Shown here: one piece after another, positions 1 to 12,237 of the stretch
How the letters are laid out: each line of letters starts with the position of its first letter
Position numbering within the stretch: position 1 is the first letter of the stretch
Notes under the pieces: model-generated
Databases searched by the model: none
What the model was told of the DNA's origin: nothing
Seen by the model: the letters and a program-made list of their open reading frames with translations, nothing else
Position numbers and translations under genes: made by a program
Origin: Ianthella basta
Taxonomy: Eukaryota; Porifera; Demospongiae; Verongiida; Ianthellidae
Assembly (NCBI GenBank): GCA_964019415.1
Contig: OZ025869.1
Coordinates: 8,844,214 to 8,908,213, forward strand
Direction: 5' to 3'
Length of the DNA stretch: 64,000 bases

Positions 1-734
1 CCTTCAGATACACAATCTCAAGGTGGCAATCTGAGATTGATGGGTCATGGAATGAATTCTGTGGTCACATCTTGTCCTGAGCAGGATTACCGACTTTGTG
101 TTTCAGAGGAGATAAGACTACATCAGCCGATGGACTTGTACACTTCATCATGGGAAACCTTGTGCCACTGAAATGATCTCAAGACTGATACACTGACCTG
201 CAGTAGGTAATTGTAGCATGTGGTCCCACACTAGATGTACATGTACAGTTGAACTGGATGCGAAAGAGGCCAGGTCTCACAACACTCTACATAATGCATG
301 AACTGAAATGGGAGTGGAAACACCTGTGGGTTGATTTGGGTGTAGGCCCACAATGTACACTCATTGCCCTTTTCCCTTACCTTACAGTACACTGAATATG
401 CATGCAGCGTGTGTGTGTGTGCGTGCGTGCGTGTGTGTGTGAAAGGAGTTAGTTTGAGTGGATGTGCCTAAAATCCAACCTCACATAGACCTAGTTTAGG
501 ACAACTTCCCACCTTCTCCTCCCATGTGAGTACATATATTCACTCAATACAGGAGCCATCTTGAAGAGTATAGTCACACAACACTACTGGGACAGTCTGA
601 CCACAAAAATCAGATCCATCCGCACATACTCCACTGTCCCAGTTTGACATCACAAGAACAACAGAATGTGTGACATGACACCTGTGACATGAAGTGACAC
701 ATGATGTGACATTCAAATGACAGCAAGTGACATA

Positions 735-1329
735 CCGTATATGTCTGAATAGAGGTCCAGGCCTTTATATTTTCAACAGGTTTTTAACCTGGCCTCTATT
801 TGAGCCCGGCCTCTATTAAAATTTGTACAAATGAAATGATACCTAGCCATGTTTCCTATATAGAATCTCTGATAGCACATGGCTGCCATAGAGATCTGCA
901 TGCACTGAGAAGCTGCAAGTTCTCAGAAGTTGCCAAGCTCACAATTCTGTCTCATCCAGAGACTCCCACCTTTCCTCACAGTGGCTACATTCACTACGTT
1001 CACTCCATACTTTTAACTGCAGGAAGAAGTAGCTAGCTACGAGGTGCGCTTCTGTTCAGATGTGGACATCGCTACTGCAGCGGGAACTCCAGTTAAGTCA
1101 CCACGTGTCGTGCTGCATTCTATTCGTACCAAAAGCGTGCACCTCAGATGCTGCAGAGTGCCAATGTGCAGATTCCAGATCTGGCTTCAATTTGAACTCG
1201 GCCTTTATTTGAGCCCCGGCCTCTGTTCGAGCCCCGGCCTCTGTTCGAGCCCCGGCCTCTGTTCGAGCCCCGGCCTCTGTGCGAGCCCCAGCCTCTATTT
1301 GAGTCCAGCCTCTATACAGACATATGCGG
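735..1329. mobile_element. MITE with ~21-bp TIRs and TA target duplication, copy 1
   Basis: The left end reads CCGTATATGTCTGAATAG. The reverse complement of the right end reads CCGCATATGTCTGTATAG, giving terminal inverted repeats of about 21 bp with two mismatches. Both ends are flanked by TA (733-734 and 1330-1331). Monomers 2 and 4 keep an uninterrupted version of this site near 3470 and 8475, which supports true insertion. The interior holds an 18-bp minisatellite and no plausible transposase. A TA target suggests mobilisation by a Tc1/mariner-type transposase; that is inference. Confidence 0.75.
1198..1318 (+). repeat. 18-bp minisatellite inside the MITE
   Basis: About six units of GGCCTCTGTTCGAGCCCC with variants such as CTTTATTTGAG and CTCTGTGCGAG. 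The unit resembles subterminal sequence of the host MITE (GGCCTCTATTTGAGCCC near 790-815), so it probably grew by expansion of a subterminal repeat. The equivalent array at about 6230-6335 has about five units. Confidence 0.85.
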
Positions 1330-2636
1330 TAGAACGTTTATGAGTCATAATCTCATATAACAAAAGAGGCCCGTAACATTTCTGCAAAATAGTATGCAAT
1401 GACATAGTATGACATGTCACTAGACACTGATGACATGACATGTGACATGGTACTTAAACTGTGAGCTGGCAATGTCAATGTGATTTGACATGACACCAAC
1501 AATGGAATGTGAGAATACCCTATGTTGTGAAGTGAGGGCTTCTCAGCTGGCTATGTTGTGACAAACACATTGTAACATGACACTCACTGTGTGACATGTG
1601 ACATGACATCCTTGTCACGCATGATGTGACATTGGTATGACATGTCATGAAGGCATGAGAGGAAAGTACATGTCCAAACAGCAAACAAACACATAACCCA
1701 CCTCTCCAATCCGTGGAGTCTCACTACACTTTGACACAGCTAGCCCACAGTTCGCTCACCAACTCCACTAGGTTTTCCACCCAAACCATTGCAGTGAACA
1801 TCTCCAAATGGATTCGGGGTGATATGACCCAAAACAGGCAAAAAGAGCTACATCGCATCAGAACACATGACAGGAGCTGTCATGGAAAAGGATGATACCA
1901 GCTGAAGCTGACCGAAGGTAGACAGAATAGATGAAGAGGAATGTCGCCTTAGGCACCATTGTGAAGTGAACAGATTCTGACTGAAATTGGCAATAGTCAT
2001 TATTGTCTAGTCTGTCTGGTTAGACTGTTCCTGTAAGCGCTTCAGCAGAAATGCTTTCTCGTAATGAATGATCAACTGATCCTTGCGCATGTGATATGAG
2101 CTGTATCACAACTAGCTCCACTAACACATATCACGCCTACCACAACCTGCCACAACTCCACACGCACACTTGTACAATCATCTTGTAATCACGTTTTGCC
2201 GTCTCAGTTTATGTGAAGTTGTGTGTAGGCAGCATTTGTTGAAGGAGACGGCAAACATGGGCTCTGTGGGAAGAGGAAGTGACAGTGAAGGAAGGAGAAT
2301 AGGCAGTGTTTGAGGGTTGTGATTTGAGACACAGGCATCAACCCATGGCACAAGCACCCCAGCAAATGCAAACTGTTGGATGTACAAGGAGCTGAATTGG
2401 GTCCTGTTTCAAAATGAATGGCATTGGTCTAATTGCTACACTGTACATGTATCTGTACATATACTACTGCAATCACTAGAGACTCACAGTCTGTAATCTA
2501 CAGTCAACACAACAGCTCCTCACCACACTTGGGAAGGAGTAGCTGAAGCTATCAATGGAGATAGATACCTAACATCACCATGGCAACCATTGTCATGGCA
2601 ATGCTCACGTGTTTAATTATATAGTGCGAGTTCAAG

Positions 2637-2638
<2 letters not shown>

Positions 2639-2694
<56 letters not shown>
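2639..2694 (+). repeat. (CA)n microsatellite
   Basis: A pure CA dinucleotide run sits at the same place in each monomer: also about 4667-4713, 7651-7710 and 9577-9622. Matching GT runs lie at 3161-3190 and about 8176-8194. Length differs between otherwise near-identical copies, so these tracts are unstable. Confidence 0.95.
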
Positions 2695-2700
<6 letters not shown>

Positions 2701-3158
2701 ACCAAGCGGCTTTCTCAAATTGTGCTGTCTTTCCTCACAGTGGAGGGACCATATGGATTTCATTCCCTCTAGACTCCTGCAGTGGAGGAGAGAGAGTGGT
2801 GGACACAGCACATGACATGAGCTGCAATACACTGTAACAGTTGTACAAATACCAGTCAATAGAGATGAACGATTGCACAGTCTTAGTGCACATGCATCAT
2901 GGGCCATGGACAGTCACTGCAGGTGGGCTATTTCTTGCAGACACCTTGTACCTGACACACATCACAACTCACACACAATTAACACCTTCACATACACAAT
3001 CTCAAAGTGGCAATCTCAGATTGATGGGTCATGGAATGAATTCTGTGGTCACATCTTGTCCTGAGCAGGATTACCGACTTTGTGTTTCAGAGGAGATAAG
3101 ACTACATCAGAGGATGGACTTGTACACTGTATCATGGGAAATCCTGTCTCCCACTGAA

Positions 3159-3191
<33 letters not shown>

Positions 3192-4664
3192 AGGATTTAG
3201 TTTGAGTGGATGCGTCTAAAATCAAACTGCACATAGACCTAGTTGAGGACACCTCTCTCACCTTCTCATTTCATGTGAGCACGTATATTCACTCACTACA
3301 GGAGCCATCTTGAAGTGTATATGTAGTCACACAATACTAGTACATTGGGACATTCTGACCACAATAATCCGATCCATCCACTGCCCCAGTGTGACATCAC
3401 AAGAACAACAAAATGTGTGACATGACACCTGCGATGTGACATTCAAAAGACAGCAAGTGACACAGTACGTATATGAGTCATAATCTCATATAACAAAAGA
3501 GGCTCGTAACATTTCCACAAAATAGCATGCAATGACATAGTATGACATGTCACTAGACATGCACCGATGCATGTGACGTAGTGCTTAAACTGTGAACTGG
3601 CAATGTCAATGTGATCTGCCATGACACCAACAATGTAATGTGTGAATACCCTATGCTGTAACATGACACTCACTATGTGACATGTGACATGACATCCTTG
3701 CATTGACACAACAACGCCATTGTCACGCATGATGTGACATTGGTATATGACATGTGTTGAAGACATGAGAGGAAAGTACATGTCCAATTGCAAACAGCAA
3801 ACAAACACATAACCCACCTCTCCAATCTGTGGAGTCTCACCACACTTTGACACAGCTAGCTCACAGTTCGCTCACCAACTCCACTAGGTCTTACACCCAA
3901 GGATGACACCAGCTGAAGCTCACCGAGGATAGACAGAATCTATTGTGTGCCCATAGATGGAGCAGGAATGCCGCCCTTGGTACCATCGTGAAGTGAACAG
4001 ATTCTGACTGAAATTGACAATAGTCATTATTGTCTAGTCTGTCTGGTTAGACCATCCCTGTAAGCGCTTCCAGTAAAAATGCTTTCTCTAATGAATGATC
4101 AACTGATCCTCGTGCATGTGATATGAGCTGTATCACAACTAGCTCTACTAACACCAATCACGCCTACCACAACCTACCACAACTCCACACACACACTTGT
4201 ACAATCATCTTGTAATCACCTTTTGCCATCTCAGTTTGTGTGAAGTTGTGTGTAGGCAGCATTTGCTGAAGGAGACGGCAGACATGGGCTCTGTGGGAAA
4301 GGAAGTGACAGTGAAGGAAGGAGAATAGGCAGTGTTTGAGGGTTGTGATTTGAGACACAGGCATCAATCCATGGCACAAGCACCCCAGCAAACGCAAACT
4401 GTTGGATGTACGAGGAGTTGAGTTGGCTCCTGTTTCAAAATGAATTGTACATTGGTCTAATTGCTACACTGTACATGTATCTGTACATATACTACTGCAA
4501 TCACTAGAGACTCACAGTCTGTAATCTACAGTCAACACAACAGCTCCTCACCACACTTGGGAAGGAATAGCTGAAGCTATCAATGGAGATTGATACCTAA
4601 CATCACCATGGCAACCATTGTCATGGCAATGCTCACGTGTTTAATTATATAGTGCAAGTTCAAG

Positions 4665-4716
<52 letters not shown>

Positions 4717-5470
4717 ACAGACACACACACACCAAGTGGGTTTCTCAAGATGTGCTGTTGTTCCCCACATGGGGAAGGGACTGTGCAGACTCCACCTCCT
4801 CCAGACTCCTGCAGTGGAGGAGAGAGAGAGGTGGACACAGCACATGACATGAGCTGCAATACACTGTAACAGTTGTACAAATACCAGTCAATAGAGATGA
4901 ACGATTGCACAGTCTTTGTGCACATGCATCATGGGCCATGGACTGTTACTGCAGGTGGGCTATTTCTTGCAGACACCTTGTACCTGACACACGTCACAAC
5001 TCACACACAATTAATACCTTCACATGCACTTTTTCAAGGTGGCAATCTGAGATAGGTCATGGAATTAATTCTGTGGTCACATCTTGTCCTGAGCAGGATT
5101 ACCGACTTTGTGCTTCAGAGGAGATGAGAATACATCAGCCGATGGACTTGTACACTTCATCATGGGAAACCCTGTGTCCCACTGAAATGACCTCAAGACT
5201 GATAGGCTGACCAGCAGTAGGTAATTGTAGCATGTGTCCCACACTAGATGTACATGTACAGTTGAACTGGATGCGAAAGAGGCCAGGTCTCACAACACTC
5301 TATGTACATAATGCGTGAACTGAAATAGAAGTGGAAACACACCTGTGGGTTGATTGGCTGTAGGCCCACAATGTACACTCATTGCCCTTTTCCCTTATCT
5401 TACAGTACACTGAATATGCATGCAGCGTGTGTGTGTGTGTGTGCATGCGTACGTGCGTGTGTGTGTGTGT

Positions 5471-7649
5471 GAAAGGAGTTAGTTTGAGTGGATGTGCCTA
5501 AAATCCAACCTCACATAGACCTAGTTTAGAACACCTTTCCCACCTTCTCCTCCCATGTGAGTACATATATTCACTCAATACAGGAGCCATCTTGAAGAGT
5601 ATAGTCACACAACACTACTGGGACAGTCTGACCACAAAAATCAGATCCATCCGCACATACTCCACTGTCCCAGTTTGACATCACAAGAACAACAGAATGT
5701 GTGACATGACACCTGTGACATGAAGTGACACATGATGTGACATTCAAATGACAGCAAGTGACATACCGTATATGTCTGAATAGAGGTCCAGGCCTTTATA
5801 TTTTCAACAGGTTTTTAACCTGGCCTCTATTTGAGCCCGGCCTCTATTAAAATTTGTACAAATGAAATGATACCTAGCCATGTTTCCTATATAGAATCTC
5901 TGATAGCACACGGCTGCCATAGAGATCTGCATGCACTGAGAAGCTGCAAGTTCTCAGAAGTTGCCAAGCTCACAATTCTGTCTCATCCAGAGACTCCCAC
6001 CTTTCCTCACAGTGGCTACATTCACTACGTTCACTCCATACTTTTAACTGCAGGAAGAAGTAGCTAGCTACGAGGTGCGCTTCTGTTCAGATGTGGACAT
6101 CGCTACTGCAGCGGGAACTCCAGTTAAGTCACCACGTGTCGTGCTGCATTCTATTCGTACCAAAAGTGTGCACCTCAGATGCTGCAGAGTGCCAATGTGC
6201 AGATTCCAGATCTGGCTTTAATTTGAACTTGGCCTTTATTTGAGACCCGGCCTCTGTTCGAGCCCCGGCCTCTGTGCGAGCCCCGGCCTCTGTCCGAGCC
6301 CCAGCCTCTATTTGAGTCCAGCCTCTATACAGACATATGCGGTAGAACGTTTATGAGTCATAATCTCATATAACAAAAGAGGCCCGTAACATTTCCGCAA
6401 AATAGTATGCAATGACATAGTATGACATGTCACTAGACACTGATGACATGACATGTGACATGGTACTTAAACTGTGAGCTGGCAATGTCAATGTGATTTG
6501 ACATGACACCAACAATGGAATGTGAGAATACCCTATGTTGTGAAGTGAGGGCTTCTCAGCTGGCTATGTTGTGACAAACACATTGTAACATGACACTCAC
6601 TGTGTGACATGTGACATGACATCCTTGTCACGCATGATGTGACATTGGTATGACATGTCATGAAGGCATGAGAGGAAAGTACATGTCCAAACAGCAAACA
6701 AACACATAACCCACCTCTCCAATCCGTGGAGTCTCACTACACTTTGACACAGCTAGCCCACAGTTCGCTCACCAACTCCACTAGGTTTTCCACCCAAACC
6801 ATTGCAGTGAACATCTCCAAATGGATTCGGGGTGATATGACCCAAAACAGGCAAAAAGAGCTACATCGCATCAGAACACATGACAGGAGCTGTCATGGAA
6901 AAGGATGATACCAGCTGAAGCTGACCGAAGGTAGACAGAATAGATGAAGAGGAATGTCGCCTTAGGCACCATTGTGAAGTGAACAGATTCTGAATGAAAT
7001 TGGCAATAGTCATTATTGTCTAGTCTGTCTGGTTAGACTGTTCCTGTAAGCGCTTCAGCAGAAATGCTTTCTCGTAATGAATGATCAACTGATCCTCGTG
7101 CATGTGATATGAGCTGTATCACAACTAGCTCCACTAACACATATCACGCCTACCACAACCTGCCACAACTCCACACGCACACTTGTACAATCATCTTGTA
7201 ATCACGTTTTGCCGTCTCAGTTTATGTGAAGTTGTGTGTAGGCAGCATTTGTTGAAGGAGACGGCAAACATGGGCTCTGTGGGAAGAGGAAGTGACAGTG
7301 AAGGAAGGAGAATAGGCAGTGTTTGAGGGTTGTGATTTGAGACACAGGCATCAACCCATGGCACAAGCACCCCAGCAAATGCAAACTGTTGGATGTACAA
7401 GGAGCTGAATTGGGTCCTGTTTCAAAATGAATGGCATTGGTCTAATTGCTACACTGTACATGTATCTGTACATATACTACTGCAATCACTAGAGACTCAC
7501 AGTCTGTAATCTACAGTCAACACAACAGCTCCTCACCACACTTGGGAAGGAGTAGCTGAAGCTATCAATGGAGATAGATACCTAACATCACCATGGCAAC
7601 CATTGTCATGGCAATGCTCACGTGTTTAATTATATAGTGCGAGTTCAAG

Positions 7650-7715
<66 letters not shown>

Positions 7716-9195
7716 ACCAAGCGGCTTTCTCAAATTGTGCTGTCTTTCCTCACAGTGGAGGGACCATATGGATTTCATTCCCTCTAGACTCCTGCAGTGG
7801 AGGAGAGAGAGTGGTGGACACAGCACATGACATGAGCTGCAATACACTGTAACAGTTGTACAAATACCAGTCAATAGAGATGAACGATTGCACAGTCTTA
7901 GTGCACATGCATCATGGGCCATGGACAGTCACTGCAGGTGGGCTATTTCTTGCAGACACCTTGTACCTGACACACATCACAACTCACACACAATTAACAC
8001 CTTCACATACACAATCTCAAAGTGGCAATCTCAGATTGATGGGTCATGGAATGAATTCTGTGGTCACATCTTGTCCTGAGCAGGATTACCGACTTTGTGT
8101 TTCAGAGGAGATAAGACTACATCAGAGGATGGACTTGTACACTGTATCATGGGAAATCCTGTCTCCCACTGAAATGTGTGTGTGTGTGTGTGTGTCAGGA
8201 TTTAGTTTGAGTGGATGCGTCTAAAATCAAACTGCACATAGACCTAGTTGAGGACACCTCTCTCACCTTCTCATTTCATGTGAGCACGTATATTCACTCA
8301 CTACAGGAGCCATCTTGAAGTGTATATGTAGTCACACAATACTAGTACATTGGGACATTCTGACCACAATAATCCGATCCATCCACTGCCCCAGTGTGAC
8401 ATCACAAGAACAACAAAATGTGTGACATGACACCTGCGATGTGACATTCAAAAGACAGCAAGTGACACAGTACGTATATGAGTCATAATCTCATATAACA
8501 AAAGAGGCTCGTAACATTTCCACAAAATAGCATGCAATGACATAGTATGACATGTCACTAGACATGCACCGATGCATGTGACGTAGTGCTTAAACTGTGA
8601 ACTGGCAATGTCAATGTGATCTGCCATGACACCAACAATGTAATGTGTGAATACCCTATGCTGTAACATGACACTCACTATGTGACATGTGACATGACAT
8701 CCTTGCATTGACACAACAACGCCATTGTCACGCATGATGTGACATTGGTATATGACATGTGTTGAAGACATGAGAGGAAAGTACATGTCCAATTGCAAAC
8801 AGCAAACAAACACATAACCCACCTCTCCAATCTGTGGAGTCTCACCACACTTTGACACAGCTAGCTCACAGTTCGCTCACCAACTCCACTAGGTCTTACA
8901 CCCAAGGATGACACCAGCTGAAGCTCACCGAGGATAGACAGAATCTATTGTGTGCCCATAGATGGAGCAGGAATGCCGCCCTTGGTACCATCGTGAAGTG
9001 AACAGATTCTGACTGAAATTGACAATAGTCATTATTGTCTAGTCTGTCTGGTTAGACCATCCCTGTAAGCGCTTCCAGTAAAAATGCTTTCTCTAATGAA
9101 TGATCAACTGATCCTCGTGCATGTGATATGAGCTGTATCACAACTAGCTCTACTAACACCAATCACGCCTACCACAACCTACCACAACTCCACAC
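5471..9195 (+). repeat. Near-identical tandem segmental duplication, copy 2
   Basis: This is the second copy of 441-4190. It is about 25 bp shorter because one 18-bp minisatellite unit is missing and a GT tract near 8176 is contracted. Substitutions between the copies are rare. It contains the second copy of the MITE (5766-6342) and the same CA tract (about 7651-7710). Confidence 0.85.
5766..6342. mobile_element. MITE with ~21-bp TIRs, copy 2
   Basis: This copy was carried along in the 5-kb duplication. It has the same TIRs and flanking TA as 735-1329 but is 577 rather than 595 bp, because its internal 18-bp minisatellite has one unit fewer. Confidence 0.75.
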
Positions 9196-9573
9196 TCACA
9201 CTTGTACAATCATCTTGTAATCACCTTTTGCCAGCTCAGTTTGTGTGTAGGCAGCATTTGTTGAAGGAGATGGCAGACATGGGCTCTGTGGGAAGAGGAA
9301 GTGACAGTGAAGAAAGGAGAATAGGCAGTGTTTGAGGGTTGTGATTCGAGACACAGGCATCAACCCACAGCACAAGCACTCCAGCCAATGCAAACTGTTG
9401 GATGTAGAAGGAGCTGAATTGGGTCCTGTTTCAAAATGAATGACATTGGTCTAATTGCTATACTGTACATGTATCTGTACATATACTACTGCAATCACTA
9501 GAGACTCACAGTCTGTAATCTACAGTCAACACAACAGCTCCTCACCACACTTGGGAAGGAGTAGCTGAAGCTA

Positions 9574-9624
<51 letters not shown>

Positions 9625-11220
9625 GTGGTTTTCTCAAGGTGTGCTGTCTTTCCTCATAGGGAATGGACTGTGCAGACTCCACCCCCTCTAGACTCCTGCA
9701 TCAGAGGAGAGAGAGAGGTGGACACAGCACATGACATGAGATGCTATACACTGTAACAGTTGTACAAATACCAGTCAATAGAGATGAACGATTGCACAGT
9801 CTTAGTGCACATGCATCATGGGCCATGGACTGTCACTGCAGGTGGGCTATTTCTTGCAGACACCTTGTACCCGACACACATCACAACTCACACACAATTA
9901 ACACCTTCGCATACACAACCTCAAAGTGGCAATCTGAGATTGATGGGTCATGGAATGAATTCTGTGATCACATCTTGTACTGAGCAGGATTACCGATTTT
10001 GTGCTTCAGAGGAGATAAGACTACATCAGAGGATGGACTTGTACACTGTATCATGGGAAATTGTTCTCCCAATGAAATGACAGAATGAGATGTACACGTA
10101 CAGTTGAACTGGTGTGAAAGAGGCCAGGTCTCACAACACTCTATAGCTACATAATACATGAACTGAAATGGGAGTGGAAACACACCTGCAGGTTGATTTG
10201 GGTGTTGGCCCACAACGTACACTCATTGCCCTATTCCCACACAGTGCACTGAATGTGCATCCAATGGGCATGAGTGTGTTAGAGAGCTTAGTTTGAGTGA
10301 ATGTTTCTAAGCCCTACCACACAGACTTAGCTCAGCACACTTCACATCTCTCTTCCCATGTGAGTACAGTTTGCAGGATGGAAGTTTGCATGTAGCTATT
10401 ACATATTCACTCACTACAGGAGCCATCTTGGAATTTCACACATCAAACTATACTAGGGCAATGGGAAAGTATATGTCACCAATGATGTAAAAGTGACATG
10501 ACACCACTGGTGTAACATGAAATGACACACATGATGTGACATTCACATGACACCAGTGACAAGTGACAGGAGCCTTAATGTAATATGCCAATTATATATG
10601 TGACAGATAACATGTCACTCATGGTGTAATGTACAATGACAGGATGTAACATGTCAACGGGCATTGTGACATGACATGTGACAAGGTACGTATGCACTTA
10701 GCCACAACGTGAACTGACAAACACAATATCATGTGACATGACACCAACAGTGTAAAGCATCATACCATGTGACAAACACAATGTATATATCTTGACCCCA
10801 CTATGTGACATGTGACATGACACCCTTGCATTGACCCAACAGCACTCACCTATGAAGTGACATTGGTTTGACAGGTGTTGAAGGAGTGAGAGGAATGTAG
10901 CTACGCGTATCCACACAGCAAACAACACGTAACCCATGCCACCTCTCCAGTTCGCGTAGTCTGGCTCCTTCTGACACAGCCAGGCCCTCAGTTCGTGCGC
11001 AAGACACCTCTCCATTCCACCTGGCCTGCGCGAATCAGTGTAGCGAACATCTCCGAAGGGGGTCGATTTAAGAGCGCCAAACGGCCAAAAGAGGGTTTCA
11101 TCGCGCGTCAGGACGCACGCCAGGAGTGGTCACGGAAAGGATGTCCGGGAATAGACAAAATCCTTTGTGTCGATAGATCGAGCAGGAATGCCACCCTTGG
11201 CGCCTTTGCAAAGTGAACTA

Positions 11221-12131
11221 AGCCTAACCCCGGAGGCTAAATTGGCACTGCCCGTTGCCTATCAAGCAGAAGTACCTCATAAGGATCGCCTGGTCTCCTT
11301 GCGCAGACAGTGCACCTACTTTGGCTAGCACAAAACAGAGTCTGAGGCACTGTCATGACTCATACGTACACACTGCAAGCAATGGCTAAACCAGTTAACG
11401 TTTGGTTGATTGATTGATTGATTGATTGATATACTGCGCATGCAGCAGAGGCGGTAAGTGGATGTTTGGTGCTGTCGCTAGTAGAAATTGGAGGTGTGTG
11501 CGTGCGTGCCTGCGTGCGTGCGTGCGTGTGTAGTAATGCTTGTGTCCATCTCCACAATTGTCACTGTCACCCCCACTCTGTCCCTTGTCCAGTGTCCTTC
11601 ATGTACTGGACTCAGTAGTGTGTACCCTCAGACATCAGTGGACGCACCATGTTTAGTGGTTAGTAGCACTCACATTGCTCAGTACTGATGTGCTCACTTG
11701 TAGTAATTGGGTGCATGGTGATTTGAACTTGAAATAAATATTTGTATGCCACTTTAGCCCTGCAATGTCAGATTGTCTGTCAATGACTATCTTTTATCAT
11801 TTGTGTCTTTATCTTGTTACCATGGAAATGCCCTGGTAACCCTCATCTCAATCTCCCTCTAATGCCTCTTACCTGCTATAGTCAATAACTGCTCCCAATC
11901 ACTTCTGAAGTGCATCCACCCATCAGTTTTGCAATAATGCAAAAACTGATTGCCATTTCTCATGTATGGAACTCGACCTATTTAGGTGCCTTGAGAAGCA
12001 CAAAGACTCTGTAGTGTTTCCTCTCTTGTCTCTCTCTCTAGTGACTCAACCTCATTGCCTTGCTATCCAACTGACAAACTCTCCTGATCTGTGTTCTGTT
12101 TGAGCCAAGTGGTCCTCTATTCCTACGAGCG
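11221..12131 (+). other. 5' flank and possible 5' UTR of the receptor gene
   Basis: No protein-coding gene is evident. The region has a short (TTGA)n tetranucleotide run (about 11404-11430) and a GTGC-rich run (about 11494-11530). A pyrimidine tract ending in CTCTAG at 12041 looks like a splice acceptor, so the exon with the start codon may begin at 12042 and be preceded by a spliced 5' UTR exon. A stop lies upstream in the frame of the ATG at 12132, so the reading frame opens locally. I see no convincing TATA box. Confidence 0.35.
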
Positions 12132-12237
12132 ATGCCAGCCCTCCTGGCCCAGCCAGCTGGAGGAGGTCTCCATATAATGCCCCTCCTCCTCCTACTCCTC
12201 CCCCACCTCCCCCACTCCACTGGTGCAGACACACATG
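12132..12237 (+). CDS. Receptor exon 1: signal peptide
   Basis: Thirty-five codons plus one base, ending at a strong donor (ATG|GTGAGT), phase 1 like the downstream ectodomain exons. The peptide has a Leu-rich hydrophobic core, [14 protein letters not shown], followed by Thr-Gly-Ala, a plausible signal-peptidase site. Two in-frame ATGs exist: 12132 and 12177. The second starts directly before the hydrophobic core and would give a more typical signal peptide; I use the first because it is the 5'-most after an upstream stop. Assignment to this receptor is by phase, strand and absence of another acceptor gene. Confidence 0.6.

Larger units (their letters stand above)
441..4190 (+). repeat. Near-identical tandem segmental duplication, copy 1
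   Basis: This block matches 5471-9195 almost base for base, offset about 5.0 kb. The offset changes only at tandem repeats: 5031 before and 5013 after the 18-bp minisatellite, then small changes at CA/GT tracts. Identity falls clearly outside the block (1-440 against 5032-5470, and after 4190 against after 9195), although homology continues. The pattern fits a recent tandem duplication or gene conversion superimposed on older monomers. Confidence 0.85.
1..11220. repeat. Tandem array of five 2-3 kb non-coding monomers
   Basis: Five related monomers start near 1, 2989, 5020, 8002 and 9902. Each repeats the same landmarks in order: a shared stretch around GATTACCGACTTTGTG (87, 3070, 5098, 8085, with one change at 9989), a region rich in TGACATG-like words, a block ending in a (CA)n tract, and the next monomer. 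Monomers 1 and 3 are about 1 kb longer than 2 and 4, partly because they carry a MITE. Open frames here, up to 136 codons, are low-complexity (Thr-His, Cys-Val) or not preserved between copies, so I call no gene. The same family recurs at about 56690-59010 and 61233-63965 beyond the receptor gene. I do not recognise the family; it could be a decayed transposon or a duplicated gene fragment. Confidence 0.8.

Noticed and set aside
1198..1318. Possible CRISPR-like array (regular GGCCTCT repeats)
   Set aside because: Repeats are contiguous 18-bp units without spacers, in an animal genome and inside a MITE.
2841..3200. 119-codon frame repeated at 7856, 9760, 57843 and 61288
   Set aside because: It recurs only as part of the repeat monomer, is interrupted or shifted in several copies, and ends in a GT tract. 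No domain is recognisable.
3443..3853. 136-codon minus-strand frame, copied at 8448-8858
   Set aside because: Conservation is explained by the recent 3.7-kb duplication; homologous monomers have stops.
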